Numbered from the stretch's first letter, positions 6,036 through 14,317 are shown. The stretch is DNA of 37,656 nt from an uncultured Oscillospiraceae bacterium (GCA_934636865.1 CAKUBI010000020.1:1-37656), one strand, 5' to 3'. Notes: generated from the sequence alone by a model not told the origin. Numbers and translations: made by a program.

Positions 6036-8033
6036 CGTCTCGCCGTCCGGGCCGCCATACCGAGAGACGAAGGCCTCCTCCGTCAGCACCGGGATGCCGA
6101 GCGACTTCGCCTTTTTCGCCTTCGATGAAACCGCATCCTCGTCGTTGCTCACGAGGAACGACGTCTTTCCCGACACGCTCCCCGTCACCGCGCCGCCCTG
6201 CTGCTCGACATAGGCCTTGAAGGCACTGCGGTTTTTGAAGATGTGCACATCGCCCGTGATGACAAAGCTCAGCCCCTTGCAGGTCCCCTCGGCTTCCGCC
6301 TTCGGCGCGACGTCTGCAAGCTCGATCTCCGCCATCAGGCGGTCGAAAAGGTCCTTGTTCTCACGGTCGGCAAACCAGTTCAAAATCGCGTTCGAGCGCT
6401 CCGTGCCGATGCCGTCCACGTCCTCAAAGCCCTCGCCGCTTTCGATGCGCGCAAGGAAGCCCTGCGTGCCAAGCGCCGCGATAAGCTTCTTGCCCGCGTC
6501 CACGCCAATGCTCGGGATGCAGAGCGCGAAAATGAGGTGGATGGGATCGACCCTGCGGCTCTTTTCGATCGCCGCCATCAGGTTGGCGCAGGACTTTTCG
6601 CCGAAGCCCTCGAGCCCAACGATCTCGTCCGCGTACCGGTCCAGATGGTAAAGGTCGGCAAAATCGCGCAGATAGCCGCGGTTGACGAACTCGTGCAGCG
6701 TCTGCACGGAAAGGCCGTCGATGTCCAGCCCCGCCTTGCTGGCAAAGCGGACAAAGCGCTTTAAATGCTTCGCTGGGCACTTTGCGTCCGTGCAGCGAAG
6801 CGTCTTGACTCCACTCACGGGGCTCACGCGCACCTCCGTCGCCGCGCCGCAGACGGGGCAGGTCTCCGGGATCTCGTAGCGCCCCTCCGCGCTCACGACG
6901 GCGATGCACTTAGGAATGATCTTATTTGCCTTGATGATGCGAAGCTTCGTCGTTCCGTCCCCGCCCATGCCGAGCCGCTCGAGCTCGCTGACGTTGCAGA
7001 GGCTCGCGCGCGTAACGGTCGTGCCCTCAAGCTGCACGGGGTCGAACACCGCGACCGGCGTGATCGTCGAGGCCGCACAGGACCACTCGATGTGGTCGAG
7101 CACCGTCTCAGCGGACACGTCCGCCCACTTGTAGGCAAGGCCCGCGCGCGTGGCGTGGTGGCCCGTCACGCTGCCGGTGGCGGCGTAGTCGGTGTCGTCA
7201 TAGGTGATGACAAGGCCATCGACGGGCGTGCCCATCTCGCCGGTATCGACCTTTTTCGTCCAGCGCGCGATGGCGTCCGGCAGGTCGCTCGCGCTCGTGC
7301 GCTCGCGCTCGACCGTCGTAAAGCCGAGCTTATCCAGGTAATCCATGCGCGCGCCCCAGGAGCGGATGGTCTTGTCCGTGTGCACGAGCGTGAAGGGCGT
7401 GAAGGTCACGCTGCGCTCTCTGACCTTGTCGAGATTCGTCTTGTCGAGCGCCAGCGTACCGGCGGCGAGGTTGCGGGGGTTGGCATAGCGGTCGTCCGCG
7501 TCCTCGAGCGTATCGTTGATGGCTTCAAAATCCGCATAGGAGATCGTCGCTTCGCCGCGCACGACGAGATGGCCTCTGTCGGCGATCTTCGCGGGAATGC
7601 CGCGGATGGCGGACGCCATATAGGTAATGTTCGTGCCGACGGTGCCGTTGCCGCGCGTCAGAACGCGCGTGAGCGCGCCGCCGTCATACGTCGCCACGAG
7701 CGTCGAGCCGTCTAGCTTCCACGAAAGCCAGATCTCGCGCTCGCCCGCCCAGTCCTGCAATTCTCCGATCTTTTTCGTCTTGGCGAGCGAGAGCGCGGGA
7801 TATTCGTGCGCTTCCTTCTCCCCCTCGCCGTCCATTTCGTTTCCTGAATGGCTCGTCACCTGCGTGGGGCTGTCGGCGCGGACGTAGCCGGTCTCCTTCT
7901 CGAGCGCGGTCAGCTCGTCGAACAGAGCGTCCCACTCGAAGTTCGTCATCTGCTCCTCCTGCCCGCCGTAGTAAGCGTCGGAGGCCGCGTTCAGCTTTGT
8001 TACGATCTCGTCGATCCGAAGGTTTTTGTCCAT
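6027..8033 (-). CDS. ligA: NAD-dependent DNA ligase, variant active site
   Basis: Seals nicks during replication and repair using NAD+. In 668 residues the full LigA order is visible: an N-terminal NAD-binding region with MTNFEWDALFDEL, the nucleotidyl-transfer domain with adenylation lysine K106 in KLDG, E161 in RGEA and NPRN(L)AAG (186-192), an OB region with GTTVTRASLCN, a four-cysteine zinc finger (CPVC...C...C near 392-419), helix-hairpin-helix repeats and a C-terminal BRCT domain (about 585-660). Oddly, the motif IV lysine of the usual DGVVIK is Thr277 (VDGLVIT), and motif V reads LAYKWAD. The start at 8033 has AGAGGA 8 nt upstream. It follows yunB by 38 bp. It may be this lineage's main ligase or a second LigA. 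Confidence 0.9.
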   Translation of the reverse strand: MDKNLRIDEIVTKLNAASDAYYGGQEEQMTNFEWDALFDELTALEKETGYVRADSPTQVTSHSGNEMDGEGEKEAHEYPALSLAKTKKIGELQDWAGEREIWLSWKLDGSTLVATYDGGALTRVLTRGNGTVGTNITYMASAIRGIPAKIADRGHLVVRGEATISYADFEAINDTLEDADDRYANPRNLAAGTLALDKTNLDKVRERSVTFTPFTLVHTDKTIRSWGARMDYLDKLGFTTVERERTSASDLPDAIARWTKKVDTGEMGTPVDGLVITYDDTDYAATGSVTGHHATRAGLAYKWADVSAETVLDHIEWSCAASTITPVAVFDPVQLEGTTVTRASLCNVSELERLGMGGDGTTKLRIIKANKIIPKCIAVVSAEGRYEIPETCPVCGAATEVRVSPVSGVKTLRCTDAKCPAKHLKRFVRFASKAGLDIDGLSVQTLHEFVNRGYLRDFADLYHLDRYADEIVGLEGFGEKSCANLMAAIEKSRRVDPIHLIFALCIPSIGVDAGKKLIAALGTQGFLARIESGEGFEDVDGIGTERSNAILNWFADRENKDLFDRLMAEIELADVAPKAEAEGTCKGLSFVITGDVHIFKNRSAFKAYVEQQGGAVTGSVSGKTSFLVSNDEDAVSSKAKKAKSLGIPVLTEEAFVSRYGGPDGETVD

Positions 8034-8071
8034 AGTGCGTTTCCTCTCCCCGGCGGCGCGCGCTCACGCGC

Positions 8072-8764
8072 TCAGCCGTTGTTCATGATGTAATCTTCCG
8101 CGTTCTGCTCGATGTCCGCGCCGTTGCTGAAATAGGTGTAGGTATCCGGTACGGAGCCGACGATGACCGTCTCGGCCACGGCGTAGGTATTGCTGAACTT
8201 CGTCGTGGTCGAAAAGCCCGGCAGCAGGATGCTGACGTACACGTCCACGATGAGGTAGATCTGGTGCTTTGTCTGGTTGATGCCCGCGGACGTGAACGCG
8301 TTTTCAAAATGCGCGCTCGATGAGCCGACCGACTGCATCCGCACGCGGATGAGCGGCCCGCGCCCCGCCAAAAACGGCGAGCCGAGCAGCGTGCCGACCG
8401 GCACGGACAGCTCCTTCGTCGTCACCTCGGAGAGCTTTTCGAGCACCGTATCGATGATGGCGGACTGCAGGCGGTTGCACTCCGCCATGTTGCTCTTGAC
8501 CGCCGTGATCCTGCCCTCGTTGTCCTTTTCAAAGGAAATGAGCTGGTCGTAGTCCACGCCGCCGCTGTAGATCGTTTCGTTCACGGCGGCGGTCACGATG
8601 CCGTTGACCGTGTTCGACACGCGCGCCGTGGCGAGCGACGTAAGCACGGGCTTTAAATGCGCCATCGCAACGATAGCGAGCGCCAGCAGCGCCGCGAGCA
8701 GAAACATCCCGAGCAGCAGCGCCCGCTTCCTGCCGGACAGGCGGCGGTATTTCCATTTGCGCAC
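8072..8764 (-). CDS. yunB: Sporulation protein YunB homologue
   Basis: This 230-residue protein starts with a basic tail (MRKWKYRRLSGRKR) and one membrane segment (about 16-36), followed by an extracytoplasmic region. Family hallmarks are the segment ATARVSNTVNGIVTAAVNE, the D-Y-x-x-L-I motif (YDQLISFEKDNEGRITAVKS) and the closing run TYTYF, as in YunB of Bacillus subtilis, a protein made in the mother cell and needed for full sporulation; its biochemical role is not known. The start is GTG at 8764 behind a GAGGTGA site. It lies 47 bp after murD and 38 bp before ligA, suggesting one transcript. Confidence 0.85.
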   Translation of the reverse strand: MRKWKYRRLSGRKRALLLGMFLLAALLALAIVAMAHLKPVLTSLATARVSNTVNGIVTAAVNETIYSGGVDYDQLISFEKDNEGRITAVKSNMAECNRLQSAIIDTVLEKLSEVTTKELSVPVGTLLGSPFLAGRGPLIRVRMQSVGSSSAHFENAFTSAGINQTKHQIYLIVDVYVSILLPGFSTTTKFSNTYAVAETVIVGSVPDTYTYFSNGADIEQNAEDYIMNNG

Positions 8765-8811
8765 AGGCGCTCACCTCACTTCGGTGAAGCCTATGCCGCG
8801 CGGGCTTTTCC

Positions 8812-10194
8812 CTATTCCGCAAGCGCCATGACGAGCGCTTTAAAGGCTCTGCCGCGCTCCATAAAGTTCGCAAACTGGTCGAACGCCGCGCACGCGGGCG
8901 AAAGCGTCACGATATCGCCGCGCTCCGCGCGCTCGTAAGCGGTCTGCACGCAGTGCGCAAGGCTATCGCAGCGCACGATCCCGGGGCGCCCCTGATAGTC
9001 CGGACAAGCGCGCACGGCGCGCTCGATGGCGTCCGCCGTCGCGCCGCACAGAATAAGCAGCTTGACGTGCTTTACCACTTCCGGCGCAAGGGGTGCAAAG
9101 GGAATGTGCTTGTCATATCCGCCAGCGATCAGGATGACCTTTTCGTCGAAGGCGTTGAGCCCCGCGATAGCGCGCGTCGGGCTTGTCGCGATGGAATCGT
9201 TATACCATTTGACACCGCGGAGCGTGCGCACGAGCTCGATACGGTGCTCCACGCCCGCAAAGCTGCGCGCGGTCTCGCGCATGACCTCGTAGGGCACAAG
9301 GCCGTCGAGCGCCGTCACGGCGGCGAGGTAATTTTCGACGTTGTGCATACCCGGCAAACGGATATCCTCGCAGCGCATGACCTCCTCCTCGTGCCCGTCA
9401 TGGCGCAGGACGATGCTGTCCCCGCGCAGGAACGCGCCGTCCGCGACCTCTTCGCGGCGGCTGAAGCGCCGCGTGCGGGCGCAGGACTTCTGCGAAAGCG
9501 CGCGCGTAATGTCGTTGTCCTCGTTGAAGATCGCGATATCGCCCTCACACTGGTGAAGATAGATATTCTCCTTCGCCGCGATGTACTCGGCCATATCGCG
9601 GTGCACGTCCAGATGGTTCGGTGCGAGGTTCGTCATCACCGCGATGTGCGGCGAGCGCTTCATATCAAGCAGCTGGAACGAGGAAAGCTCGACCACGGCA
9701 AAGTCGCCGGGGTGCATCCTCTCCGCGTCGCACAGAAGCGGATGGCCGATGTTGCCACCGAGGTATACGGTCCTGCCCGCCGCGCGCAGCATTTCTGCGA
9801 TGATGCTCGTGGTGGTGGTCTTGCCGTCGCTGCCCGTCACGCCGATGATCGTGCAGGGGCAGACCTCAAAAAAGATCTCCATCTCCGACGTCACAACGCT
9901 GCCGCGCTCCTTTGCCGCCAGCAGCGCCGGAACGTCCGGCCGCATGCCCGGCGTGCGGAAGATCACGTCCGCACGCAGCCCGTCGAGGTAGCTCTCTCCC
10001 AGGTGGAGCTGCGCGCCCAGCGCTTCGAGCTGGCCTGCGCGCTCGCCCAGATTCTCGCGGCTCTTTTTGTCGCAGGCGATCACCTGCACGCCGCTTCTGC
10101 ATAAAAGCTCGATAAGCGGCGTGTTGCTCACGCCGATACCCAGCACTGCCGCTGTTTTTCCCCGCAGAGAGGCAAGATATTCCTGTATCGTCAT
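8812..10194 (-). CDS. murD: UDP-N-acetylmuramoylalanine--D-glutamate ligase
   Basis: Adds D-glutamate to UDP-MurNAc-L-Ala in cytoplasmic peptidoglycan synthesis. The 460-residue product has a Rossmann-like N-terminus (AVLGIGVSNTPLIELL), the Mur ligase ATP site GVTGSDGKTTTTSII, the central NLAPNHLDVHRDM and the C-terminal FAGVEHRIE...VKWYNDSIATSPT that is diagnostic for MurD. The start at 10194 (MTIQEYLASLRGKTAAV) is preferred over longer in-frame options, which run toward the divergent rnpB gene. SD quality is modest. Divergent from rnpB, followed closely by yunB. Confidence 0.95.
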   Translation of the reverse strand: MTIQEYLASLRGKTAAVLGIGVSNTPLIELLCRSGVQVIACDKKSRENLGERAGQLEALGAQLHLGESYLDGLRADVIFRTPGMRPDVPALLAAKERGSVVTSEMEIFFEVCPCTIIGVTGSDGKTTTTSIIAEMLRAAGRTVYLGGNIGHPLLCDAERMHPGDFAVVELSSFQLLDMKRSPHIAVMTNLAPNHLDVHRDMAEYIAAKENIYLHQCEGDIAIFNEDNDITRALSQKSCARTRRFSRREEVADGAFLRGDSIVLRHDGHEEEVMRCEDIRLPGMHNVENYLAAVTALDGLVPYEVMRETARSFAGVEHRIELVRTLRGVKWYNDSIATSPTRAIAGLNAFDEKVILIAGGYDKHIPFAPLAPEVVKHVKLLILCGATADAIERAVRACPDYQGRPGIVRCDSLAHCVQTAYERAERGDIVTLSPACAAFDQFANFMERGRAFKALVMALAE

Positions 10195-10275
10195 AGACCT
10201 CGCGTCCTTTCGCTGCACAGATAGAATCATTTGATAGTATAGTACAGGAGCGGAAAAATAGCAACGCATTTTCCG

Positions 10276-10304
10276 TTGACAAGCTCCGCCCGATGGGCTA
10301 AAAT
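10276..10304 (+). promoter_or_regulatory. Promoter of rnpB
   Basis: TTGACA (10276-10281), 17 bp, TAAAAT (10299-10304). Predicted start at about 10311, exactly where the RNase P RNA begins. Confidence 0.9.
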
Positions 10305-10310
10305 GGTCTC

Positions 10311-10760
10311 TGCGAGTAAGACAGACAGTCGCGCGGCGAAGCCGAAAGGCTCGCTGTGAGGAAAGTCCGGGCTCCACAGGGCAAGGATAACGGGTAACGC
10401 CCGCCCAGAGCGATCTGAGGAAAAGTGCAACAGAAATAGACTACCTATGGACCTTTGCCTCTTCGAATTTGCAGCAAAAAGCGCAAGCGGCTTTGCCGCT
10501 TACGCCCCCCTATTGACGTGATGGAGGACACAGGTGCAGATCGGAAGAGGCAAAGGGGCATAGGAAAAGGTGGAAAGGTGCGGTAAGAGCGCACCCGTCG
10601 GCTCGAGAGTGTCCGATGCTGTAAACTCTATCCGGAGCAACACCGGTATGGGAGCATATAGGTTGGCCCGACCGCTCCCGGGGTGGCTGGAGTACCGCGG
10701 CAACGCGGCGCGTAGATAGATGACTGTCAAATACAGAACCCGGCTTACAGTTTTGCTCGC
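10311..10760 (+). ncRNA. rnpB: RNase P RNA with an extended P12 arm
   Basis: The catalytic RNA of RNase P, which removes tRNA 5' leaders. Recognised by the universal core GAGGAAAGTCCGGGCTCCAC (about 10358-10377), the CAGAAA near 10430, the GGTGCGGTAAGAGCGCACC hairpin (10577-10595) and the 3' element ACAGAACCCGGCTTA (10734-10748). The end helix P1 pairs GCGAG at 10312-10316 with CTCGC at 10756-10760. At about 450 nt it is longer than usual. The excess is an arm at the P12 position, where 10452-10464 pairs perfectly with 10544-10556 and carries an inner hairpin 10485-10501. It has its own promoter and terminator. Confidence 0.97.
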
Positions 10761-10769
10761 GCAAAATAT

Positions 10770-10807
10770 GAGAGGGACGGCGAGGCAAACGCCGTCCCTC
10801 TCTTTTT
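10770..10807 (+). terminator. Intrinsic terminator of rnpB
   Basis: Perfect 13-bp stem (10770-10782 with 10790-10802, GAGAGGGACGGCG), 7-nt loop, then TTTTT. Confidence 0.93.
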
Positions 10808-10824
10808 ATGCAGCTCTATACGGA

Positions 10825-10850
10825 AAAAGCGGCGCAGATGCGCCGCTTTT
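10825..10850 (-). terminator. Terminator after the ECF S-component gene
   Basis: 12-bp perfect palindrome AAAAGCGGCGCA / TGCGCCGCTTTT with 2 nt between. The U-runs on both sides make it bidirectional. It lies 15 bp past the gene's stop. Confidence 0.9.
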
Positions 10851-10864
10851 TTCACTGCAAAGAT

Positions 10865-11446
10865 TTATTCGACTTCCTTCTTGCCAATGCGGATCAGGCG
10901 CACGACCACGGGGCTGAGCACCACGTTGAACAGCAGCTCGAAGAGGAAGTTAGCGCCCACAAGGACGACGATCATATACTCCCCGACGTTCGCGCCGAAG
11001 CCCATCGCGTCCGCCCAGCCGCCGATGGTCTCCATGAAGAAGAGCAGGCAGCCGATCAGGAACACACCGGTGTTGACCACCGGGCAGACCACCGCGGCCA
11101 GCGCCACGGCGAGCGTGCGGTTCTTGCCCTCGAACGCCTTGTAGACAAGGCCGGAAACGAAACCCGCCAGCGCGCCCTTGACAAGCACCGTCAGGATCGT
11201 GCCGAGCGCATTCACGCCAAGGAAGGCCGCCGCGTCGCCGCTGAGCAGGACGACCACGCCGAACACAAAGCCGAGCCAGGCGCCCGCGCCCGCGCCATAG
11301 AGCGCCGCGCCGATAACGACCGGCACGAGCACCAGCGAAATGCTGAACGTACCGAACCGGATAAAGCTGCCCAGCAGCTGCAGCACGACGACGATTGCCG
11401 TGAACAGGCCGAGGCCGACGATCTTCTGCGTGTTGTTGTTTTTCAT
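10865..11446 (-). CDS. ECF transporter S component, substrate unknown
   Basis: The 193-residue protein is almost entirely hydrophobic, with about five to six membrane segments starting with IVGLGLFTAIVVVLQLLGSF. Size, helix pattern, and the small-residue-rich second segment (GAALYGAGAGAWLGFVFGV) fit the substrate-binding S component of energy-coupling factor vitamin transporters, which share an energising EcfAA'T module encoded elsewhere. The substrate cannot be read from the sequence. The start at 11446 follows GAAAGGAGAA, and longer in-frame starts overlap the promoter. The leader is about 110 nt. I looked for known vitamin riboswitch cores (TPP, FMN, THF) there and recognised none. Confidence 0.75.
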   Translation of the reverse strand: MKNNNTQKIVGLGLFTAIVVVLQLLGSFIRFGTFSISLVLVPVVIGAALYGAGAGAWLGFVFGVVVLLSGDAAAFLGVNALGTILTVLVKGALAGFVSGLVYKAFEGKNRTLAVALAAVVCPVVNTGVFLIGCLLFFMETIGGWADAMGFGANVGEYMIVVLVGANFLFELLFNVVLSPVVVRLIRIGKKEVE

Positions 11447-11562
11447 AAGGTTCTCCTTTCGTCTGGCCGCGCGCAAAACTGACGGCAGGAGCACACCGCG
11501 GGCCTTTCCCGCGCCGCATGCCTTGTTTTTCTGCCGAAAACGGACGACCGACGTGCCGGGAT

Positions 11563-11591
11563 ATGATACCAAACAATCCCTTTAATTTCAA
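11563..11591 (-). promoter_or_regulatory. Promoter of the ECF S-component gene
   Basis: TTGAAA (11586-11591), 17 bp, TATCAT (11563-11568) on the minus strand. It gives a leader of about 110 nt. Confidence 0.75.
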
Positions 11592-11671
11592 GCAAAATAT
11601 TTATCCATTTTTGCCGTGTTTTTTCGCACAGTGCAAAGCAGGTTCTGCAAGTAAGACCCGTATTTTTCTGC

Positions 11672-11707
11672 AAAAAGAGGATGCGCGCAGATGCGTCATC
11701 CTCTTTT
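11672..11707 (-). terminator. Terminator of the trmK-nif3-yebC operon
   Basis: AAAAGAGGATG (minus, from 11707) pairs with CATCCTCTTTTT (to 11672) around a 13-nt loop. It lies 15 bp past the yebC stop. Confidence 0.9.
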
Positions 11708-11721
11708 CGGTATTGCCGGCT

Positions 11722-12456
11722 TTAGTCCTGGTCCCAGTTGTGGTAGGTGTTCTGGACGTCCTCGTTGTCGTCGAGCATGTCGAGCAGCTTTTCCATGTTC
11801 TTGATGTCCTCGTCGCTCTCGAGCTTGACATAGGTCTGCGGGATCAGGCTGATGTCCGCGCTGACGAAGGCGTAGTTCTTCTCCTCGAGCGCCTTGACAA
11901 CGTCGTTGAACGCGTCGGGATCGGTCGTGATCTCGAAAACATTATCCTCGGCGTTGAAATCGTCGGCGCCGGCGTCGAGCGCGTCCATCATGACGGCGTC
12001 CTCGTCGTAGTCGCCGTCCTCGTTGTCGATGACGATCACGCCCTTGCGGTCGAACGACCAACTGACGCAGCCCTGCGCGCCCATGCCCTTGCCGTACTTA
12101 TCAAAGTAGTGGCGGACCTCCGGCGCGGTGCGCTGGCGGTTGTCGGTCAGCGCCTCGACGATGACGGCCACGCCGCCGGGGCCGTAGCCCTCGTAAGTAA
12201 CGGACTCGTAGTTATCGGTATTGCCCGAGCCGAGCGCCTTGTCGATGGTGCGCTTGATGTTGTCGTTGGGCATGTTGGCAGCCTTCGCCTTAGCGATGAC
12301 GGTCGCGAGACGGGAGTTGTTATTCGGATCGCCCGAGCCGCCCTGCTTGACGGCGACGATGATCTCCTTGGCGATCTTGGTGAAGGCGGCGCTGCGCTTG
12401 GCGTCAGCCGCGCCCTTCGTCTTTTGGATATTGTGCCATTTGGAATGTCCGGACAT
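11722..12456 (-). CDS. YebC/TACO1-family regulator or translation factor
   Basis: The 244 residues start MSGHSKWHNIQKTKGAADAKR, the signature of the YebC/PmpR/TACO1 family. They continue with the family runs GGSGDPNNNSRLATVIAKAK, NMPNDNIKRTIDKA, YEGYGPGGVAVIVE and DNRQRTAPEVRH. Members have been described as transcription regulators and as factors helping ribosomes through difficult sequences, and no role is fixed by this sequence. SD GGAGAAA precedes the ATG. It is the last gene after trmK and nif3, 12 bp downstream of nif3, and ends at a strong terminator. Confidence 0.95.
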   Translation of the reverse strand: MSGHSKWHNIQKTKGAADAKRSAAFTKIAKEIIVAVKQGGSGDPNNNSRLATVIAKAKAANMPNDNIKRTIDKALGSGNTDNYESVTYEGYGPGGVAVIVEALTDNRQRTAPEVRHYFDKYGKGMGAQGCVSWSFDRKGVIVIDNEDGDYDEDAVMMDALDAGADDFNAEDNVFEITTDPDAFNDVVKALEEKNYAFVSADISLIPQTYVKLESDEDIKNMEKLLDMLDDNEDVQNTYHNWDQD

Positions 12457-12468
12457 AGTGATTTCTCC

Positions 12469-13248
12469 TTACAGATAGTATTGGATGACGTCTCTGTGCG
12501 ACGCCGATATTACGGTCTCGATCTCCGGGAAGTGCGCGTTGAGATGGGCCTTGACCGCCGGGCAGACAACATTTTCCGTCGGAAAATGCCCCGCGTCGAT
12601 CAGGTTGAGCCCCCGCGTATCCAAAAAATCGTTATAGCGCAGATCGCTCGTCACGAAGGTGTCGCAGCCCTGCGCGATGGCCTGCGGGATATATTCCCCG
12701 CACGCGCCGCCGCCCACGGCCACACGATGCACGCGCCCGCTGCCGCGGCAATAGCGCACGCCGCCGCAGCCGAGTAATTCTATCACATCCCGCAGGAACT
12801 CTTCAAGCCCCTTTTCGCAGGAAAGTGTGCCGATCCGCCCGATTTTTTCGTCGTTGAGCGGAAAAATACCGTTCAGGCCCAGCTTTTGCGCCAGGCAGTC
12901 GTTCACGCCGCCGTCCGCGGCGTCCAGATTCGTGTGCATGCAGATGGCGGAAATGTCGTTTTTGACAAGCATCGTCAAAAGACCGCCGAGACGGGTGTCG
13001 GGCCGCAGGGTCTGCATCTCGCGTTCGTGCCAGCGCACGTTCATCACCGGATGGTGCGACACGATCAGCTGCGCGCCGAGGCCGACGGCCTCCTGCGCCA
13101 CGCGCTCGGTGATATCGAGCGCGACGAGCACGCGCGTGACCTCCCGCTCCGGGTCGCCGACCAGATGGCCGACATTGTCCCAGTCCATCGCGCTCTCGCG
13201 CGGCGCCCAGGAAAAAAGGCTCTGCTCAATTTCTCGTACCGTCGCCAT
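12469..13248 (-). CDS. Nif3-like dinuclear metal centre protein
   Basis: A 259-residue member of the Nif3/YqfO family (GTP cyclohydrolase I type 2 homologue, but function unproven). Metal ligands are visible in LIVSHHPVMN (HH), ICMHTNLDAADGGVN (H, D) and the C-terminal DAGHFPTENVV (H and E). It is the short form without the inserted PII-like domain of some homologues. The start at 13248 overlaps the trmK stop by 23 bp, giving translational coupling. The pairing of trmK and nif3 is common in Bacillota. Confidence 0.92.
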   Translation of the reverse strand: MATVREIEQSLFSWAPRESAMDWDNVGHLVGDPEREVTRVLVALDITERVAQEAVGLGAQLIVSHHPVMNVRWHEREMQTLRPDTRLGGLLTMLVKNDISAICMHTNLDAADGGVNDCLAQKLGLNGIFPLNDEKIGRIGTLSCEKGLEEFLRDVIELLGCGGVRYCRGSGRVHRVAVGGGACGEYIPQAIAQGCDTFVTSDLRYNDFLDTRGLNLIDAGHFPTENVVCPAVKAHLNAHFPEIETVISASHRDVIQYYL

Positions 13249-13948
13249 GCGTCCACGCTTCCTTTCTTTTTTCGATCTCTTCCATAAGACTTTGCAGATG
13301 CGTGATGCGCGCGTCCTTATCCGCAAGCGACGAAACGGCAAGACCGTCTCTCTCCCGCTCCAGCTTTTTAAGATGCTGGGAAAGGTACTCGCCGTAGAGC
13401 GGGTCACTTCCGAGCAGCAGCCCGGTCAGCGCGTCCGCCTCGCTCAGCTCCTGCCCCTGCCCGCCGGCGACGCGGAAAACGACATAGAGCTGCTCCTTGT
13501 CGCGCACGAGCTTCTCTTCCAGAAAGCGGTAGCCGTGCCCGCAGAGCCAGCGGCGCAGAAGGCCGATCTTCGTCTGCGGCTGCAAAATGAGCGTGTGCGC
13601 GCCGTCGTGCGTCCAGGGCGCGGCAGCGAGGATGCCGAGGATCGTCTCCCCGCCCATGCCGGCAACGGCGACGGCGTCGCACTCCTCGGGCTTAATTTTC
13701 GCAAGGCCCGGACAGAGCCGGAAATCGAGTTTTTCCGTCATGCCGTATTCCGCGGCGGTCGCGCGCGCGTGGTCGAGCGGCAGGGCGTTGATGTCGGACG
13801 CGATGGCGTGCGATATCGCTCCCTCCTGCAAGAGGTACACCGGCAGGTATCCGTGGTCGGTGCCGACATCTGCCAGCCGCGCGCCTTTCGGCACGAGCGA
13901 TGCGATGCACTGCAGACGCGGCTGAAGCTGCAAACGGTTCTTTTCCAC
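13226..13948 (-). CDS. trmK: tRNA (adenine-22-N1)-methyltransferase
   Basis: Methylates N1 of A22 in tRNA using S-adenosylmethionine. Of 240 residues the N-terminal two thirds form a Rossmann methyltransferase with LADVGTDHGYLPVYLL (SAM motif I), ASDINALPLDHAR and VAGMGGETI, all diagnostic for the TrmK family. The C-terminus is a charged helical extension. GTG at 13948 (VEKNRLQLQPRL) is chosen because AAAGGAG lies 7 nt upstream. An ATG at 13984 sits inside a stable hairpin and has no SD. Overlaps nif3 by 23 bp. Confidence 0.93.
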   Translation of the reverse strand: MEKNRLQLQPRLQCIASLVPKGARLADVGTDHGYLPVYLLQEGAISHAIASDINALPLDHARATAAEYGMTEKLDFRLCPGLAKIKPEECDAVAVAGMGGETILGILAAAPWTHDGAHTLILQPQTKIGLLRRWLCGHGYRFLEEKLVRDKEQLYVVFRVAGGQGQELSEADALTGLLLGSDPLYGEYLSQHLKKLERERDGLAVSSLADKDARITHLQSLMEEIEKRKEAWTHGDGTRN

Positions 13949-13977
13949 CGGCACTCTCCTTTCGTTCGACCGAATAA

Positions 13978-14004
13978 GACGCATACGGGAGACCCGTATG
14001 CGTC
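13978..14004 (-). terminator. Hairpin between the DUF1858 gene and trmK
   Basis: Perfect 12-bp stem GACGCATACGGG / CCCGTATGCGTC with a 3-nt loop, followed on the minus strand by TTATT. A weak terminator or a partial read-through element feeding trmK. Confidence 0.65.
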
Positions 14005-14016
14005 CTTTCCTTATTC

Positions 14017-14223
14017 TCAGACGGGCTTGTTGGCTTCCTCGTTCACAAGGGCCAGCAGCTTGTCCACGTCGATGCCGTGGACCATGCAGGCTTCCTCCAC
14101 CGTCTCACCGCGGGAGCTGGGGCAGCCCAGGCAGTGCATGCCGATAGACAGGAAGATCGGCGCGGTCTGCGGCGCAACATCAAGGATATCCCCGATGATG
14201 GTATCGCGCTTAATCTCGATCAT
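14017..14223 (-). CDS. DUF1858-family small protein with CxxC
   Basis: A 68-residue protein of the DUF1858 type: MIEIKRDTIIGDILDVAP, then IGMHCLGCPSSRGETVEEAC, then a closing helix IDVDKLLALVNEEAN. The pattern of a short N-terminal helix leading to H-C-x-x-C is that of small proteins often annotated as hybrid-cluster-associated redox disulfide domains. A redox or metal-binding role is plausible but unproven. It has a GGAGGTGA site and its own promoter, and a hairpin follows it, so it is likely a one-gene unit. Confidence 0.88.
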   Translation of the reverse strand: MIEIKRDTIIGDILDVAPQTAPIFLSIGMHCLGCPSSRGETVEEACMVHGIDVDKLLALVNEEANKPV

Positions 14224-14256
14224 ATTGATTCACCTCCGTGAAAGTTAGCTTGTTAT

Positions 14257-14285
14257 AGTGTATCCCATTTTTCGCACTTTTTCAA
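14257..14285 (-). promoter_or_regulatory. Promoter of the DUF1858 gene
   Basis: TTGAAA (14280-14285), 17 bp, TACACT (14257-14262) on the minus strand. The transcript start falls about 30 nt before the ATG. Confidence 0.65.
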
Positions 14286-14317
14286 TAGGAAATCCGCAAA
14301 AAAGAAAATAGGCAAAA

